Source: Acholeplasmatales bacterium (GTDB taxonomy: Bacteria > Bacillota_I > Bacilli_A > Acholeplasmatales > Anaeroplasmataceae). Taken from it: a stretch of 21,898 nucleotides of DNA. Below the pieces are notes generated by a model that saw only the letters and a list, made by a program, of their open reading frames with translations, did not search any database and had not been told where the DNA came from. The stretch is from contig CAAGAX010000065.1 of NCBI GenBank assembly GCA_900767915.1, positions 1-21,898 of the forward strand, given 5' to 3'. Made by a program: the position numbers and the translations under genes. How positions within the stretch are numbered: the first letter of the stretch is position 1; every line of letters starts with the position of its first letter. This document shows positions 7,727-15,034 of this stretch, piece after piece.

Positions 7727-9034
7727 ATGAATTTATATGTTGTAAGCCTTGGTTGTGCTAAAAACCAAGTTGATACTGAAATGATTTTAGGCGTATGTAA
7801 GGAAAAAATGACACTAGTTAGTGAACCAGCTGATGCTGACTTAATTTTAGTTAACACATGTGCCTTTATTGAATCAGCTAGAAAAGAAGCTATTGATACT
7901 ATTCTTACATTAGCTGATTATAAAAAGAATGGTTCTAAGCTTATTGTATGTGGATGCTTAGCTCAAAGGTATAAAGAGGAAATTATAAAGCTTTTACCTG
8001 AGGTTGATAGATTTATATCAATTGATGAATATTCTAATATAGCAAATATAATAAATTCTGTTATTTCTTCAAGCTATAGACTTACAGGTAATTATTCTCC
8101 ATCAAATAGAGTATATTCTACTCCTAATTATATGAGATATGTTAAGATTTCAGAAGGCTGTTTAAATCATTGTGCCTTTTGTGCTATTCCATTAATTCGC
8201 GGAAGGTTAAAAAGTAGAACTATTGAATCAATTGTTGAAGAGGTTAAAAAGGATGTTAATGATGGTGTTTATGAGATAAATTTAATTTCTCAGGATACTA
8301 CTAAATATGGTTTTGATTTATATGATAATAAGCTTATGATTGTTCCTTTACTAAAGGAAATCGTTAAAATTCCTGGTGATTTTAAGGTTAGATTATTATA
8401 TTTATATCCTGATATTGTTACCGATGAATTAATTCATTTTATTAAAAATAATCCAAAGATTATGCCTTATTTTGATATTCCAATTCAACATAGTGAAGAT
8501 CATTTATTAAAGAAAATGTATCGTAGAGGTGACAGAGCCTATATGCTAGATTTATTTAAGAAAATTAAAAATGAAATTCCTGATGCAGTAATTAGAACAA
8601 CCTTAATTGTGGGATTCCCATATGAAACTGAAGAGGATATTGATCATTTAATTGACTTTATGGATATTGTTAAATTTGATAGACTTGGCGCGTTTACATT
8701 CTCTTTAGAAGAAGGAACAAAGGCTTGTGATTATCCTGATGATATTCCTTTAGCAGAAAAGCAAGCAAGATATGAAAGGGTTATGGCTCATCAACAAGAA
8801 ATTGCCTTAGAAAATAATAAAAAGATGATTGGTAAAATATTAGAGGATGTATTTATCATTGACTATGATGAGGAATCATTTATGTATGTTGCGAGAAATT
8901 ATGCTTATGCTCCTGATGATATTGACGGATGTATTTATGTAGCAGCTAAATATGAGCTTAATGTTGGAGCTAGAGTCAAGGTTAAAATTTTAGATTGTGA
9001 TTCCTATTCACTAACTGGTGAACAGGTAGAATAA
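7727..9034 (+). CDS. rimO: Ribosomal protein S12 methylthiotransferase RimO
   Basis: This radical SAM enzyme adds a methylthio group to the conserved aspartate of ribosomal protein S12. It has 435 residues. The N-terminal UPF0004 domain binds a [4Fe-4S] cluster through Cys10 (SLGCAKNQVD), Cys45 (NTCAF) and Cys75 or Cys77. The radical SAM cluster site is CLNHCAFC (Cys145, 149, 152). A TRAM domain occupies roughly residues 370-435. The SLGCAKNQVDTE start and the SEGCLNHCAFCAIP context fit RimO better than MiaB. Its Shine-Dalgarno is TAGGAGTG. It is in the operon 9 nt after the membrane protein. Confidence 0.93.
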   Translation: MNLYVVSLGCAKNQVDTEMILGVCKEKMTLVSEPADADLILVNTCAFIESARKEAIDTILTLADYKKNGSKLIVCGCLAQRYKEEIIKLLPEVDRFISIDEYSNIANIINSVISSSYRLTGNYSPSNRVYSTPNYMRYVKISEGCLNHCAFCAIPLIRGRLKSRTIESIVEEVKKDVNDGVYEINLISQDTTKYGFDLYDNKLMIVPLLKEIVKIPGDFKVRLLYLYPDIVTDELIHFIKNNPKIMPYFDIPIQHSEDHLLKKMYRRGDRAYMLDLFKKIKNEIPDAVIRTTLIVGFPYETEEDIDHLIDFMDIVKFDRLGAFTFSLEEGTKACDYPDDIPLAEKQARYERVMAHQQEIALENNKKMIGKILEDVFIIDYDEESFMYVARNYAYAPDDIDGCIYVAAKYELNVGARVKVKILDCDSYSLTGEQVE

Positions 9035-9046
9035 TAGAGGCTATAT

Positions 9047-9613
9047 ATGAAAATTAATGTTGTTTTATATCATCCTGAAATACCTCAAAATACTGGTAAT
9101 ATAATGAGAAGCTGCGTAGGCTTTAATGCTAAGCTTCATCTAATTAAGCCATTAGGATTTACATTAGATGAGAAGCATTTAAGAAGAAGCTGTGTTGATT
9201 ATTTTGATTATTTAAATTATGAGGTTTATGAGAATTTTAATGATTTTAAGGAAAAAAATCCTGGTAAATATTATTTCTTAACTAGATATGGACATAAATC
9301 TCCTTCTAGTATTGATTTTAAAGAAAGCAATGATCAAAATGTTTTTTTAATTTTTGGTGCTGAATCTACTGGAATTGCCTATGATATTTTAAAGGACAAT
9401 TTAGATGATTGTTATAGAATCCCTACGACTGATAAGGTTCGAAGCTTAAATTTATCTAATTGTGCTGCAATAATGTTATTTTTAGCATCAGAACAATTAA
9501 ATGATTCTAGTATAGTTTATATGGAAGAACCAGATACTATGAAAGGGCATGATTTTATTGATGATGTTGATATTAGTAATTTAGATGAAAAACATAGAGA
9601 ATGGAGGAATTAA
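9047..9613 (+). CDS. trmL: tRNA (cytidine(34)-2'-O)-methyltransferase TrmL, with C-terminal extension
   Basis: This SPOUT-class enzyme methylates the ribose of the wobble base 34 of tRNA-Leu isoacceptors. Signatures seen are VLYHPEIPQNTGNIMRSC at the N-terminus, FGAESTGI near residue 104, and IPTTDKVRSLNLSNCAAIMLF near 125, which form the knotted SAM site. At 188 residues it is about 25-35 longer than typical TrmL/CspR. The extra acidic tail after residue 152 ends in EKHREWRN, and the codons of that tail provide the trxA Shine-Dalgarno. The overall SPOUT fold is secure, and TrmL is the best member. Confidence 0.9.
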   Translation: MKINVVLYHPEIPQNTGNIMRSCVGFNAKLHLIKPLGFTLDEKHLRRSCVDYFDYLNYEVYENFNDFKEKNPGKYYFLTRYGHKSPSSIDFKESNDQNVFLIFGAESTGIAYDILKDNLDDCYRIPTTDKVRSLNLSNCAAIMLFLASEQLNDSSIVYMEEPDTMKGHDFIDDVDISNLDEKHREWRN

Positions 9614-9615
9614 AA

Positions 9616-9927
9616 ATGACTGTTTCGCATTTAAATATGGAAAATTTTAGAAGCTTTATTGAAGCTGACAAAATTGTTGTAGTAGACTTTTGGGCTTCTT
9701 GGTGTGGTCCTTGTCGTATGATTGCACCTTTACTTGAGAAATTAAGCTCAAATGAAGGAATTGAGGTTGGTAAGGTTGATATTGATGAAAATGATGCATT
9801 AGCTGAAGCCTTTAATGTAACATCTATTCCAACATTACTATTATTTAAAAATGGTAAGCTTTTAGATAAGCGTGTTGGCTATATGAGTTACGAAAGCTTA
9901 AAAAGCTGGGTTTTAAATAATGCTTAG
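9616..9927 (+). CDS. trxA: Thioredoxin
   Basis: This 103-residue cytoplasmic disulfide reductase has the classical active site WCGPC at residues 29-33 in the context VDFWASWCGPCRM, and the cis-proline loop SIPTLLLFKNG. An ATG at 9601 is in frame, but the GGAGG Shine-Dalgarno lies just inside it, so 9616 is the start. That is 2 nt after the trmL stop. Its stop overlaps the start of the reductase gene by 8 bp, so the redox pair is made together. Confidence 0.96.
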   Translation: MTVSHLNMENFRSFIEADKIVVVDFWASWCGPCRMIAPLLEKLSSNEGIEVGKVDIDENDALAEAFNVTSIPTLLLFKNGKLLDKRVGYMSYESLKSWVLNNA

Positions 9928-10771
9928 CTATGAAGTAGTAGTAATTGGTCTTGGACCTTGTGGTGTATCTTGTGGAATTTACCTTAAAAGATATGGACAT
10001 AATGTATGCTTAATTGGATTAGATAATACTGCCTTAAATAAGGCTCATTTAATAGAAAATTATTATGGTATTACTAAAATTAGTGGTAAAGAATTATTTG
10101 ATATTGGTTTATCTCAAGCAAAAAATTTTGATATTCCTATTTATAAGGAAGAGGTAATTGATATTGAGTATATAAGTGAAGAAAGCTTTATTGTAAAAAC
10201 ATCTTCAAATGAATTTAGTACTAAAAGAATTTTGCTTGCATTAGGTAGTAGTAAGGCTAGCTTTTCATTAGCTAATAGATATGAAGGTAATGGTGTATCA
10301 TATTGTGCAACATGCGATGGATTTTTATATCGTAAGAAAAAGGTAGCTATTGTTGGAGCTTCCCTTTATATGAAGCATGAATATGAAGTTTTAAAAAATA
10401 TTATTCCTAATTTAACTATTTTTACAAATGGAGAAAAATTATCCTTTTCACCTACTAATCCAGTTGTTACTGAAAAAATTATAGCCTTTAAGGGAAATGA
10501 AAAGCTTGAAAAAATTGTTACTGAAAATAATGAATATGAAATTGATGGTGCTTTTATCGCTTTAGGCTCTCAAAATGCATTTACCTTTGCTAAGCATTTA
10601 GGTCTTGCCTTAGACAAGGACAATTATATTGTAGTTGATTCTAGTTTTATGACTAATATAAAAGGAATTTATGCTGGAGGAGACGCTATAAAGGGATTAC
10701 ATCAGGTCGTTATAGCGGCTAGTGATGGTGCAAAATGTGCACTTGAAATATCAAAAAGTTTAAAAAAATAG
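9920..10771 (+). CDS. Thioredoxin-reductase-like flavoprotein without NADPH signatures
   Basis: This 283-residue FAD protein of the TrxB fold has an N-terminal FAD site GLGPCG (10-15), the redox-active CATCDG (129-134) and a C-terminal FAD motif YAGGDAIKGLHQ. Fold and cysteine pair are thus those of thioredoxin reductase. The second dinucleotide region is abnormal: the usual GGGDSA is replaced by GASLYM near 146, and the HRRxxxRA motif that binds the NADPH phosphate is missing (TNGEKLSFS in its place). The protein is also about 20 residues short. It overlaps trxA, which points to reduction of that thioredoxin. The electron donor may be ferredoxin, flavodoxin or NADH rather than NADPH, as in the clostridial ferredoxin-dependent flavin thioredoxin reductases; this is inference. 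There is no strong Shine-Dalgarno, so coupling to trxA is likely. Confidence 0.88.
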   Translation: MLSYEVVVIGLGPCGVSCGIYLKRYGHNVCLIGLDNTALNKAHLIENYYGITKISGKELFDIGLSQAKNFDIPIYKEEVIDIEYISEESFIVKTSSNEFSTKRILLALGSSKASFSLANRYEGNGVSYCATCDGFLYRKKKVAIVGASLYMKHEYEVLKNIIPNLTIFTNGEKLSFSPTNPVVTEKIIAFKGNEKLEKIVTENNEYEIDGAFIALGSQNAFTFAKHLGLALDKDNYIVVDSSFMTNIKGIYAGGDAIKGLHQVVIAASDGAKCALEISKSLKK

Positions 10772-10791
10772 GTACGTTTACCTATTTTTTT
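10762..10791 (+). terminator. Operon terminator overlapping the reductase stop codon
   Basis: The stem TAGGTA (10769-10774) / TACCTA (10779-10784) has loop CGTT and is extended by an A-run paired with the T-run 10785-10790. The reductase stop codon is the first part of the stem. It closes the eight-gene apt-to-reductase operon. Confidence 0.9.
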
Positions 10792-10816
10792 CATATATTA
10801 AGATAGGTGAATGTTA

Positions 10817-11113
10817 ATGAATGGACCATTATTATTTATTGATTCTATAAGTGATGATGCTTCTCCTGGTAATCAAGAATTATTTGATTCAAGGGTTAAA
10901 AGCAGAAAAACAAAGGCTAAATATAGAGTAGAGGATATAGAAGCTATGCTCTATTATAGAATACATATATTAGCTGAGATTCAAACAAAAAAGTATCGCT
11001 ATGAAGGAATAGTTTTAGAATGTAGTGAGAAGGGAATTAGACTACAAATGGAAAACAAAGAGATTATAATACCAATATATGAAATAGAGGACATTAATAT
11101 TTTAAAGCTTTAA
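10817..11113 (+). CDS. Small unknown protein, possibly YolD-like
   Basis: About 98 residues, not firmly recognised. Two ATGs are possible. The one at 10811 directly abuts AGGTGA, while the one at 10817 has a 7-nt spacer and is preferred. The N-terminal half is polar (ASPGNQELFDSRVKSRKTKAKYR). The second half reads as a small beta domain (YRYEGIVLECSEKGIRL, then EIIIPIYEIEDINI), which recalls the C-terminal part of YolD-like proteins, but this is weak. There is no signal peptide or membrane segment. It lies between the operon terminator and the recQ leader and probably has its own transcript. Confidence 0.6.
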   Translation: MNGPLLFIDSISDDASPGNQELFDSRVKSRKTKAKYRVEDIEAMLYYRIHILAEIQTKKYRYEGIVLECSEKGIRLQMENKEIIIPIYEIEDINILKL

Positions 11114-11145
11114 TTTAAAATACTCTATTATTTATATTAAAACTA

Positions 11146-11154
11146 TGCTAGAAT
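11146..11154 (+). promoter_or_regulatory. Possible extended -10 element upstream of recQ
   Basis: TGC-TAGAAT (TG at 11146-11147, hexamer 11149-11154) fits an extended -10. No good -35 was seen. If used, transcription would start near 11161 and read through the hairpin at 11225-11261 before reaching recQ. This is weak evidence on its own. Confidence 0.35.
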
Positions 11155-11224
11155 TATCTATGTAAAAAATATTAGTATCTGGTTGGTGAATATTATGCTA
11201 AAATTACTAAAATTATTTATACAT

Positions 11225-11261
11225 GACCTTAATTTCTTAATTGAAATTAGGGTCTTTTTTT
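11225..11261 (+). terminator. Terminator or attenuator between the small gene and recQ
   Basis: A 12-bp stem GACCTTAATTTC (11225-11236) / GAAATTAGGGTC (11243-11254), with one G-U pair and a 6-nt loop, is followed by seven T. It is a strong intrinsic terminator on the + strand. It could end the 10817-11113 transcript, or act as an attenuator if transcription begins near 11161. It lies inside a 36-codon reading frame that ends on the recQ start codon. Confidence 0.88.
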
Positions 11262-11304
11262 ATTATATAAATAAATTAAAATTAATATTGAATAAGGTGA
11301 TTTA

Positions 11305-12534
11305 ATGAATAAATTTGATAAAAATGAAATAATTAAAAAATATTTTGGATATGATTTGAAAAAAGAACAAAGTGATATAATTGATAATATTTTAAATGAT
11401 AAGGATGTAATAGGATTATTACCTACTGGCTTTGGAAAAAGCGTAACATTTCAGGTTCCTGCTTTAATGATAGAGGGTTTGACACTTGTCATATCACCAT
11501 TAATAGCTTTAATGCAAGATCAGGTAATGGCATTAAAGAAAAGAGGTATTAGAAGCGAATATATTAATTCATTACAGGATAAAAATCTTCAAGATAAAAT
11601 ATATGAGAGTCTTAGAAAAAATGAAATTAAAATATTATATGTATCTGCTGAAAGATTGAAATCTAAAAAATTTTTGAATGAAATAGAAAATATAGATATT
11701 TCATTATTAGTGTGTGATGAGGCTCATACATTATTATGGAGTGAAGATTTTAGAGAGGCTTTAGGAGATATTCCTGATTTTATAAAAAGATTAAAAAAAA
11801 GACCTAAAATGCTAGCTCTTACCGCAACTGCGACTTCTTTAACTGTTTCAAAGATAATAAAGCTTTTATCATTAAATAATCCTCTTATTATAAGAGGAGA
11901 TTGTGATAGAAAAAATATTTTTTATAGAAATATTAAAACAAATGATAAGGATAGAGAGCTATTTTTTTATGTATCAAGAAGAAAAGGAATTCATGGGTTA
12001 ATTTATGCTTTAACTATAAAGAAATGTGAACATATTTATAATTTTTTACGTGATAAAAATATAAATGCTGCAATATATCATGGGGCTTTAGATTCTAATA
12101 TTAAAAAAAGAGTTTTAGAGGATTATATAAATCATAAAATAGATATTGTAATTTGTACACAGGCTTTTGGTATGGGGGTAGATGTTTCTGATATTAGATA
12201 TGTTATTGAATATGATATGCCACAGTCAATTGAGGATTATCTTCAACAAACAGGTAGAGCATCTAGGGATGGAGAATATGCTGAGGGTATATTATATTTT
12301 AATAGTCGTGATATTGAAACTATTGAGTATTTTATTGATAATATTTCATCTGATAATAAAAGCTCTAAAGAAATAAAAATAATTAAAAATGATAGATATA
12401 ATAAGCTTGATAAAATGGTTAATTACGCTTTATCTAAGAAATGCTTACACGGCTTAATATCTGAATACTTTGGCTTTAAATATAAGGGAAAATGTATGAT
12501 GTGCTCTAATTGTAAAAAGAATAACTATGAATAA
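11305..12534 (+). CDS. Short RecQ-family ATP-dependent DNA helicase
   Basis: This 409-residue superfamily 2 helicase probably unwinds DNA 3' to 5' in recombination repair. Motifs in order: Walker A TGFGKS (41-46), SPLIALMQDQV, DEAH, LTATAT, and motifs V/VI as QAFGMGVDVSDIRYVIEYDMP then QQTGRASRDG. The RecQ zinc-binding cysteines close the protein (Cys380, 397, 400, 403 in CMMCSNCKK). It stops directly after them, so the winged-helix (RQC) and HRDC domains of full-length RecQ are absent. It resembles short RecQ forms such as RecS of Bacillus but is shorter still. The ATG follows AAGGTGAT and overlaps the TAA of the small leader frame. No frameshifted remainder was seen downstream. Confidence 0.9.
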   Translation: MNKFDKNEIIKKYFGYDLKKEQSDIIDNILNDKDVIGLLPTGFGKSVTFQVPALMIEGLTLVISPLIALMQDQVMALKKRGIRSEYINSLQDKNLQDKIYESLRKNEIKILYVSAERLKSKKFLNEIENIDISLLVCDEAHTLLWSEDFREALGDIPDFIKRLKKRPKMLALTATATSLTVSKIIKLLSLNNPLIIRGDCDRKNIFYRNIKTNDKDRELFFYVSRRKGIHGLIYALTIKKCEHIYNFLRDKNINAAIYHGALDSNIKKRVLEDYINHKIDIVICTQAFGMGVDVSDIRYVIEYDMPQSIEDYLQQTGRASRDGEYAEGILYFNSRDIETIEYFIDNISSDNKSSKEIKIIKNDRYNKLDKMVNYALSKKCLHGLISEYFGFKYKGKCMMCSNCKKNNYE

Positions 12535-12640
12535 GCTTGGATAATATATAAAATTGTACAAATTATAATTAAGGTGAAAAATTAGATTATAGCCATTTAA
12601 GGAATAATAGATATTAGTTTAAATATATAAATTTAAATAT

Positions 12641-12682
12641 AAAAAAAACCTTATATAATTTGTTTTTGCATTTTATATAAGG
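12641..12682 (-). terminator. Terminator of the 104-residue gene
   Basis: Perfect 10-bp arms CCTTATATAA (12649-12658) and TTATATAAGG (12673-12682) enclose a 14-nt loop. Read on the - strand the stem is followed by eight T, so it serves the minus gene ending at 12700. The + side has only a short, interrupted T run. Confidence 0.85.
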
Positions 12683-12699
12683 GATTTATTATTTAATTG

Positions 12700-13014
12700 T
12701 TACTCAAATTTGAATTCTTTATTTTCAAATTGTTTGATTAATCTTTCATATTTACCAGTAGTATTACTTAATTCTTTAATTCTTACACTACTATGAGCTA
12801 AAAGCTTGTTTCCGTTAAATTCATAGATTTGATAATTTTCATTATCTGTTGGAATTTTTTTTACATATAAAGCACATAGGTTATCTGACTCAATTAAACA
12901 CATATAAATATGGTAAGGGATTTCTTTATTATTATCATCAATTAGGTAGCCATCAATTCCTTCATAAGGCTTACCTTCTTTTAATTTGTTAAAGCATTTA
13001 ATATCAAACTTCAT
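12700..13014 (-). CDS. Unknown 104-residue protein
   Basis: This gene is not recognised. It encodes a soluble, charged 104-residue protein with several predicted beta strands (YEGIDGYLIDD, IPYHIYMCLIES, LCALYVKKI, YQIYEFNGNKLLAHSS) and a C-terminal helix (ELSNTTGKYERLIKQFENKEF). It has no signal peptide or membrane segment. It has an AAGGAG Shine-Dalgarno, its own promoter (13050-13077) and its own terminator, so it is a monocistronic gene and not an RNase J tail. The complete control signals make it a real gene despite the lack of a family match. Confidence 0.75.
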   Translation of the reverse strand: MKFDIKCFNKLKEGKPYEGIDGYLIDDNNKEIPYHIYMCLIESDNLCALYVKKIPTDNENYQIYEFNGNKLLAHSSVRIKELSNTTGKYERLIKQFENKEFKFE

Positions 13015-13049
13015 TCTAATTTTCTCCTTGAATATATTTTTACAATAAC

Positions 13050-13077
13050 ATTATACTTAATTATTTTATATAATCAA
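13050..13077 (-). promoter_or_regulatory. Sigma-A promoter of the 104-residue gene
   Basis: On the - strand, TTGATT (13077-13072), a 16-nt spacer and TATAAT (13055-13050) form a near-consensus promoter. The ATG lies 36 nt past the -10. Confidence 0.75.
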
Positions 13078-13097
13078 CTGATAAGAAAAGAGGGCAA

Positions 13098-14792
13098 TTA
13101 TGCCTTTTGTGCTAAATCCATAAATACAGGTATTACTATAGGTTTTCTATCAGTTTTACCATAGATATAACTACCTAATTCTTCTGTTAGATTATATTTT
13201 AATACATTTAAATTAACAATTTTAAATGAACTCATAGCCTTTAATAAGTATTCCTTTGTATAATCAACAAATGATTTAGTTAATTCTTCACTATCCTTCA
13301 TATAGATAAATCCTCTTGAAACTACTTGAGGCTCAATTGGAATAGTTTTATTTTTAGAATCAATTGTAATTATTAAAGAAAACATTCCATCATCTGATAG
13401 AGCTTTTCTTTCTCTAATAATTTGAGAAGAAACATCTCCTACACCTGATCCATCAATATAAACATCACCTGCAGTAACATGACCTGCAATTCTAGCTGAG
13501 TGATCGTTTATCGCAACAACATCGCCATTTTCAAGAATAAATGTGTTTTCAGGCTCTACACCTGTTTCGATTGCTAAATCAGCATGTACTCTTTGCATAC
13601 GATATTCTCCATGAATAGGAATAAAGTATTTAGGCTTTAATAATGTAAGCATAAGCTTTAATTCACCTTGAGAGGCATGTCCTGTTGTATGTGTATCAGT
13701 AATTGGTGAATGGGTAATTACATTTGCACCCTTTTTGAATAATTGATTTATTGTTCTATTTACGCCCTCTTGATTTCCTGGAATAGGAGAAGAAGAGAAA
13801 ATGATTGTATCAGATGGAATAAGCTTTATTATTCTATGAGAACCATTAGCTACTCTTGATAGAGCTGCAAGTGGTTCGCCTTGAGAGCCTGTACATAATA
13901 AGCAAATTTCATTTGGCTTATAATTATTTATTTCATCAGCATTAATGATTGTTCCCTTAGGAGCCTTAATATATCCTATTTGCTGTCCTACTTCAATTGT
14001 TTTTTCCATAGAACGACCAAATATAGCTATTTTACGATTGCATTGTATACAAGCTTCTACAATTTGTTGAACTCTAAACATATTTGAAGCGAATGTTGCA
14101 ACTATAATACGATTTTCAACCTTAGAGAATAATTCTTTAATTGAAGCTCCGATTTTTCTTTCTGAATCTGTAAAGCCTTCTCTTAATGCGTTTGTTGAAT
14201 CAGATAATAAGGCTAATACGCCTTCAGTTCCTAATCTAGCAAGCTTTTCATATTCTGCACCAGGTCCAACAGGAGTCAAATCAATTTTAAAATCTCCAGT
14301 ATGTACTATAGTACCTAATTCTGTTTTAAAACAAATTGCGAATGAATCAGGAATAGAGTGGTTTAATCTAATGAATGATACATCTACGCCCTTAAATTTA
14401 TAAATAAAGTGGCTTTTAAATTCAACTATTTGAGTATTAGATAGTAATTCAGGATATTCTTCAAGTTTATTTTCAATTAAATCTACTGTTACTCCGGCTG
14501 CATAAATTTTAGGTATTTTTACTTTTTTTAGTAAAAAGGGAATACCACCAATATGATCCTCATGGCCGTGAGTAATAAAAAGACCCACTATTTTATGCTC
14601 ATTTTGTTCAAGGTAAGTATAATCTGGAATTACATAATCAACTCCTAACAAATGCTCATCTGGGAAAAGAATTCCTGAGTCTACTATAAATAATTGTTCT
14701 AGGTAATCAATAACATACATATTTTTTCCGACTTCACCTAAACCACCAAGTGCGAAGATACCTATCTCGGAACGACTTTTAATCTTGTCCAT
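13098..14792 (-). CDS. rnj: Ribonuclease J
   Basis: This 564-residue metallo-beta-lactamase/beta-CASP ribonuclease has 5' exonuclease and endonuclease activity in mRNA decay and RNA maturation. The zinc site THGHEDHIGG (His75, His77, Asp79, His80) is intact. The sequence continues with RLNHSIPDSFA, HTGDFKID and SDSTNALREGFTDSE, the beta-CASP domain, and HASQGELKLMLTLLKPKYFIPIHGEYRM, before the C-terminal domain. Length matches Bacillus RNase J1 (about 555 residues). A perfect AGGAGGT Shine-Dalgarno precedes the ATG. Transcription is from its own promoter, divergent from proS. Only a weak 4-bp hairpin spans the stop codon, so termination is unclear. J1 and J2 cannot be told apart here. Confidence 0.95.
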   Translation of the reverse strand: MDKIKSRSEIGIFALGGLGEVGKNMYVIDYLEQLFIVDSGILFPDEHLLGVDYVIPDYTYLEQNEHKIVGLFITHGHEDHIGGIPFLLKKVKIPKIYAAGVTVDLIENKLEEYPELLSNTQIVEFKSHFIYKFKGVDVSFIRLNHSIPDSFAICFKTELGTIVHTGDFKIDLTPVGPGAEYEKLARLGTEGVLALLSDSTNALREGFTDSERKIGASIKELFSKVENRIIVATFASNMFRVQQIVEACIQCNRKIAIFGRSMEKTIEVGQQIGYIKAPKGTIINADEINNYKPNEICLLCTGSQGEPLAALSRVANGSHRIIKLIPSDTIIFSSSPIPGNQEGVNRTINQLFKKGANVITHSPITDTHTTGHASQGELKLMLTLLKPKYFIPIHGEYRMQRVHADLAIETGVEPENTFILENGDVVAINDHSARIAGHVTAGDVYIDGSGVGDVSSQIIRERKALSDDGMFSLIITIDSKNKTIPIEPQVVSRGFIYMKDSEELTKSFVDYTKEYLLKAMSSFKIVNLNVLKYNLTEELGSYIYGKTDRKPIVIPVFMDLAQKA

Positions 14793-14837
14793 ATATGACC
14801 TCCTATTATGAATCCAAAAATAAAAAATCTAGTACAT

Positions 14838-14866
14838 ATTATATTATAAGTTTATGCAAAAATCAA
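14838..14866 (-). promoter_or_regulatory. Sigma-A promoter of RNase J
   Basis: On the - strand, TTGATT (14866-14861), a 17-nt spacer and TATAAT (14843-14838) match consensus well. A second TATAAT overlaps it at 14848-14843. The start codon is about 45 nt downstream. Confidence 0.75.
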
Positions 14867-14991
14867 AGAAATAATAAAATAATTTTTACTTAAAATAAAA
14901 TAAAGTATTTTCTTAATTTATGTATAGTGCTTTCTGTATTATATTATATATTAAAAAACAAATAATTTAAATAGATTAAATAAAGAAAATA

Positions 14992-15000
14992 TGGTATAAT
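14992..15000 (+). promoter_or_regulatory. Extended -10 promoter of proS
   Basis: TGG-TATAAT (hexamer 14995-15000) is the same extended -10 as upstream of apt. No clear -35 was found. The expected start near 15007 leaves a leader of only about 28 nt, so no T-box can be present. Confidence 0.65.
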
Positions 15001-15034
15001 CAGTTTCGATTAAACAAATAAGGAGTGTTATTTT

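Noticed and set aside
13093..13104. Hairpin GGCA/TGCC across the RNase J stop codon as a terminator.
   Set aside because: Only four pairs with an interrupted T-run; too weak to annotate.
14793..15034. T-box leader for proS.
   Set aside because: The -10 at 14995-15000 leaves only about 28 nt of leader, and the conserved T-box sequence and terminator are absent.
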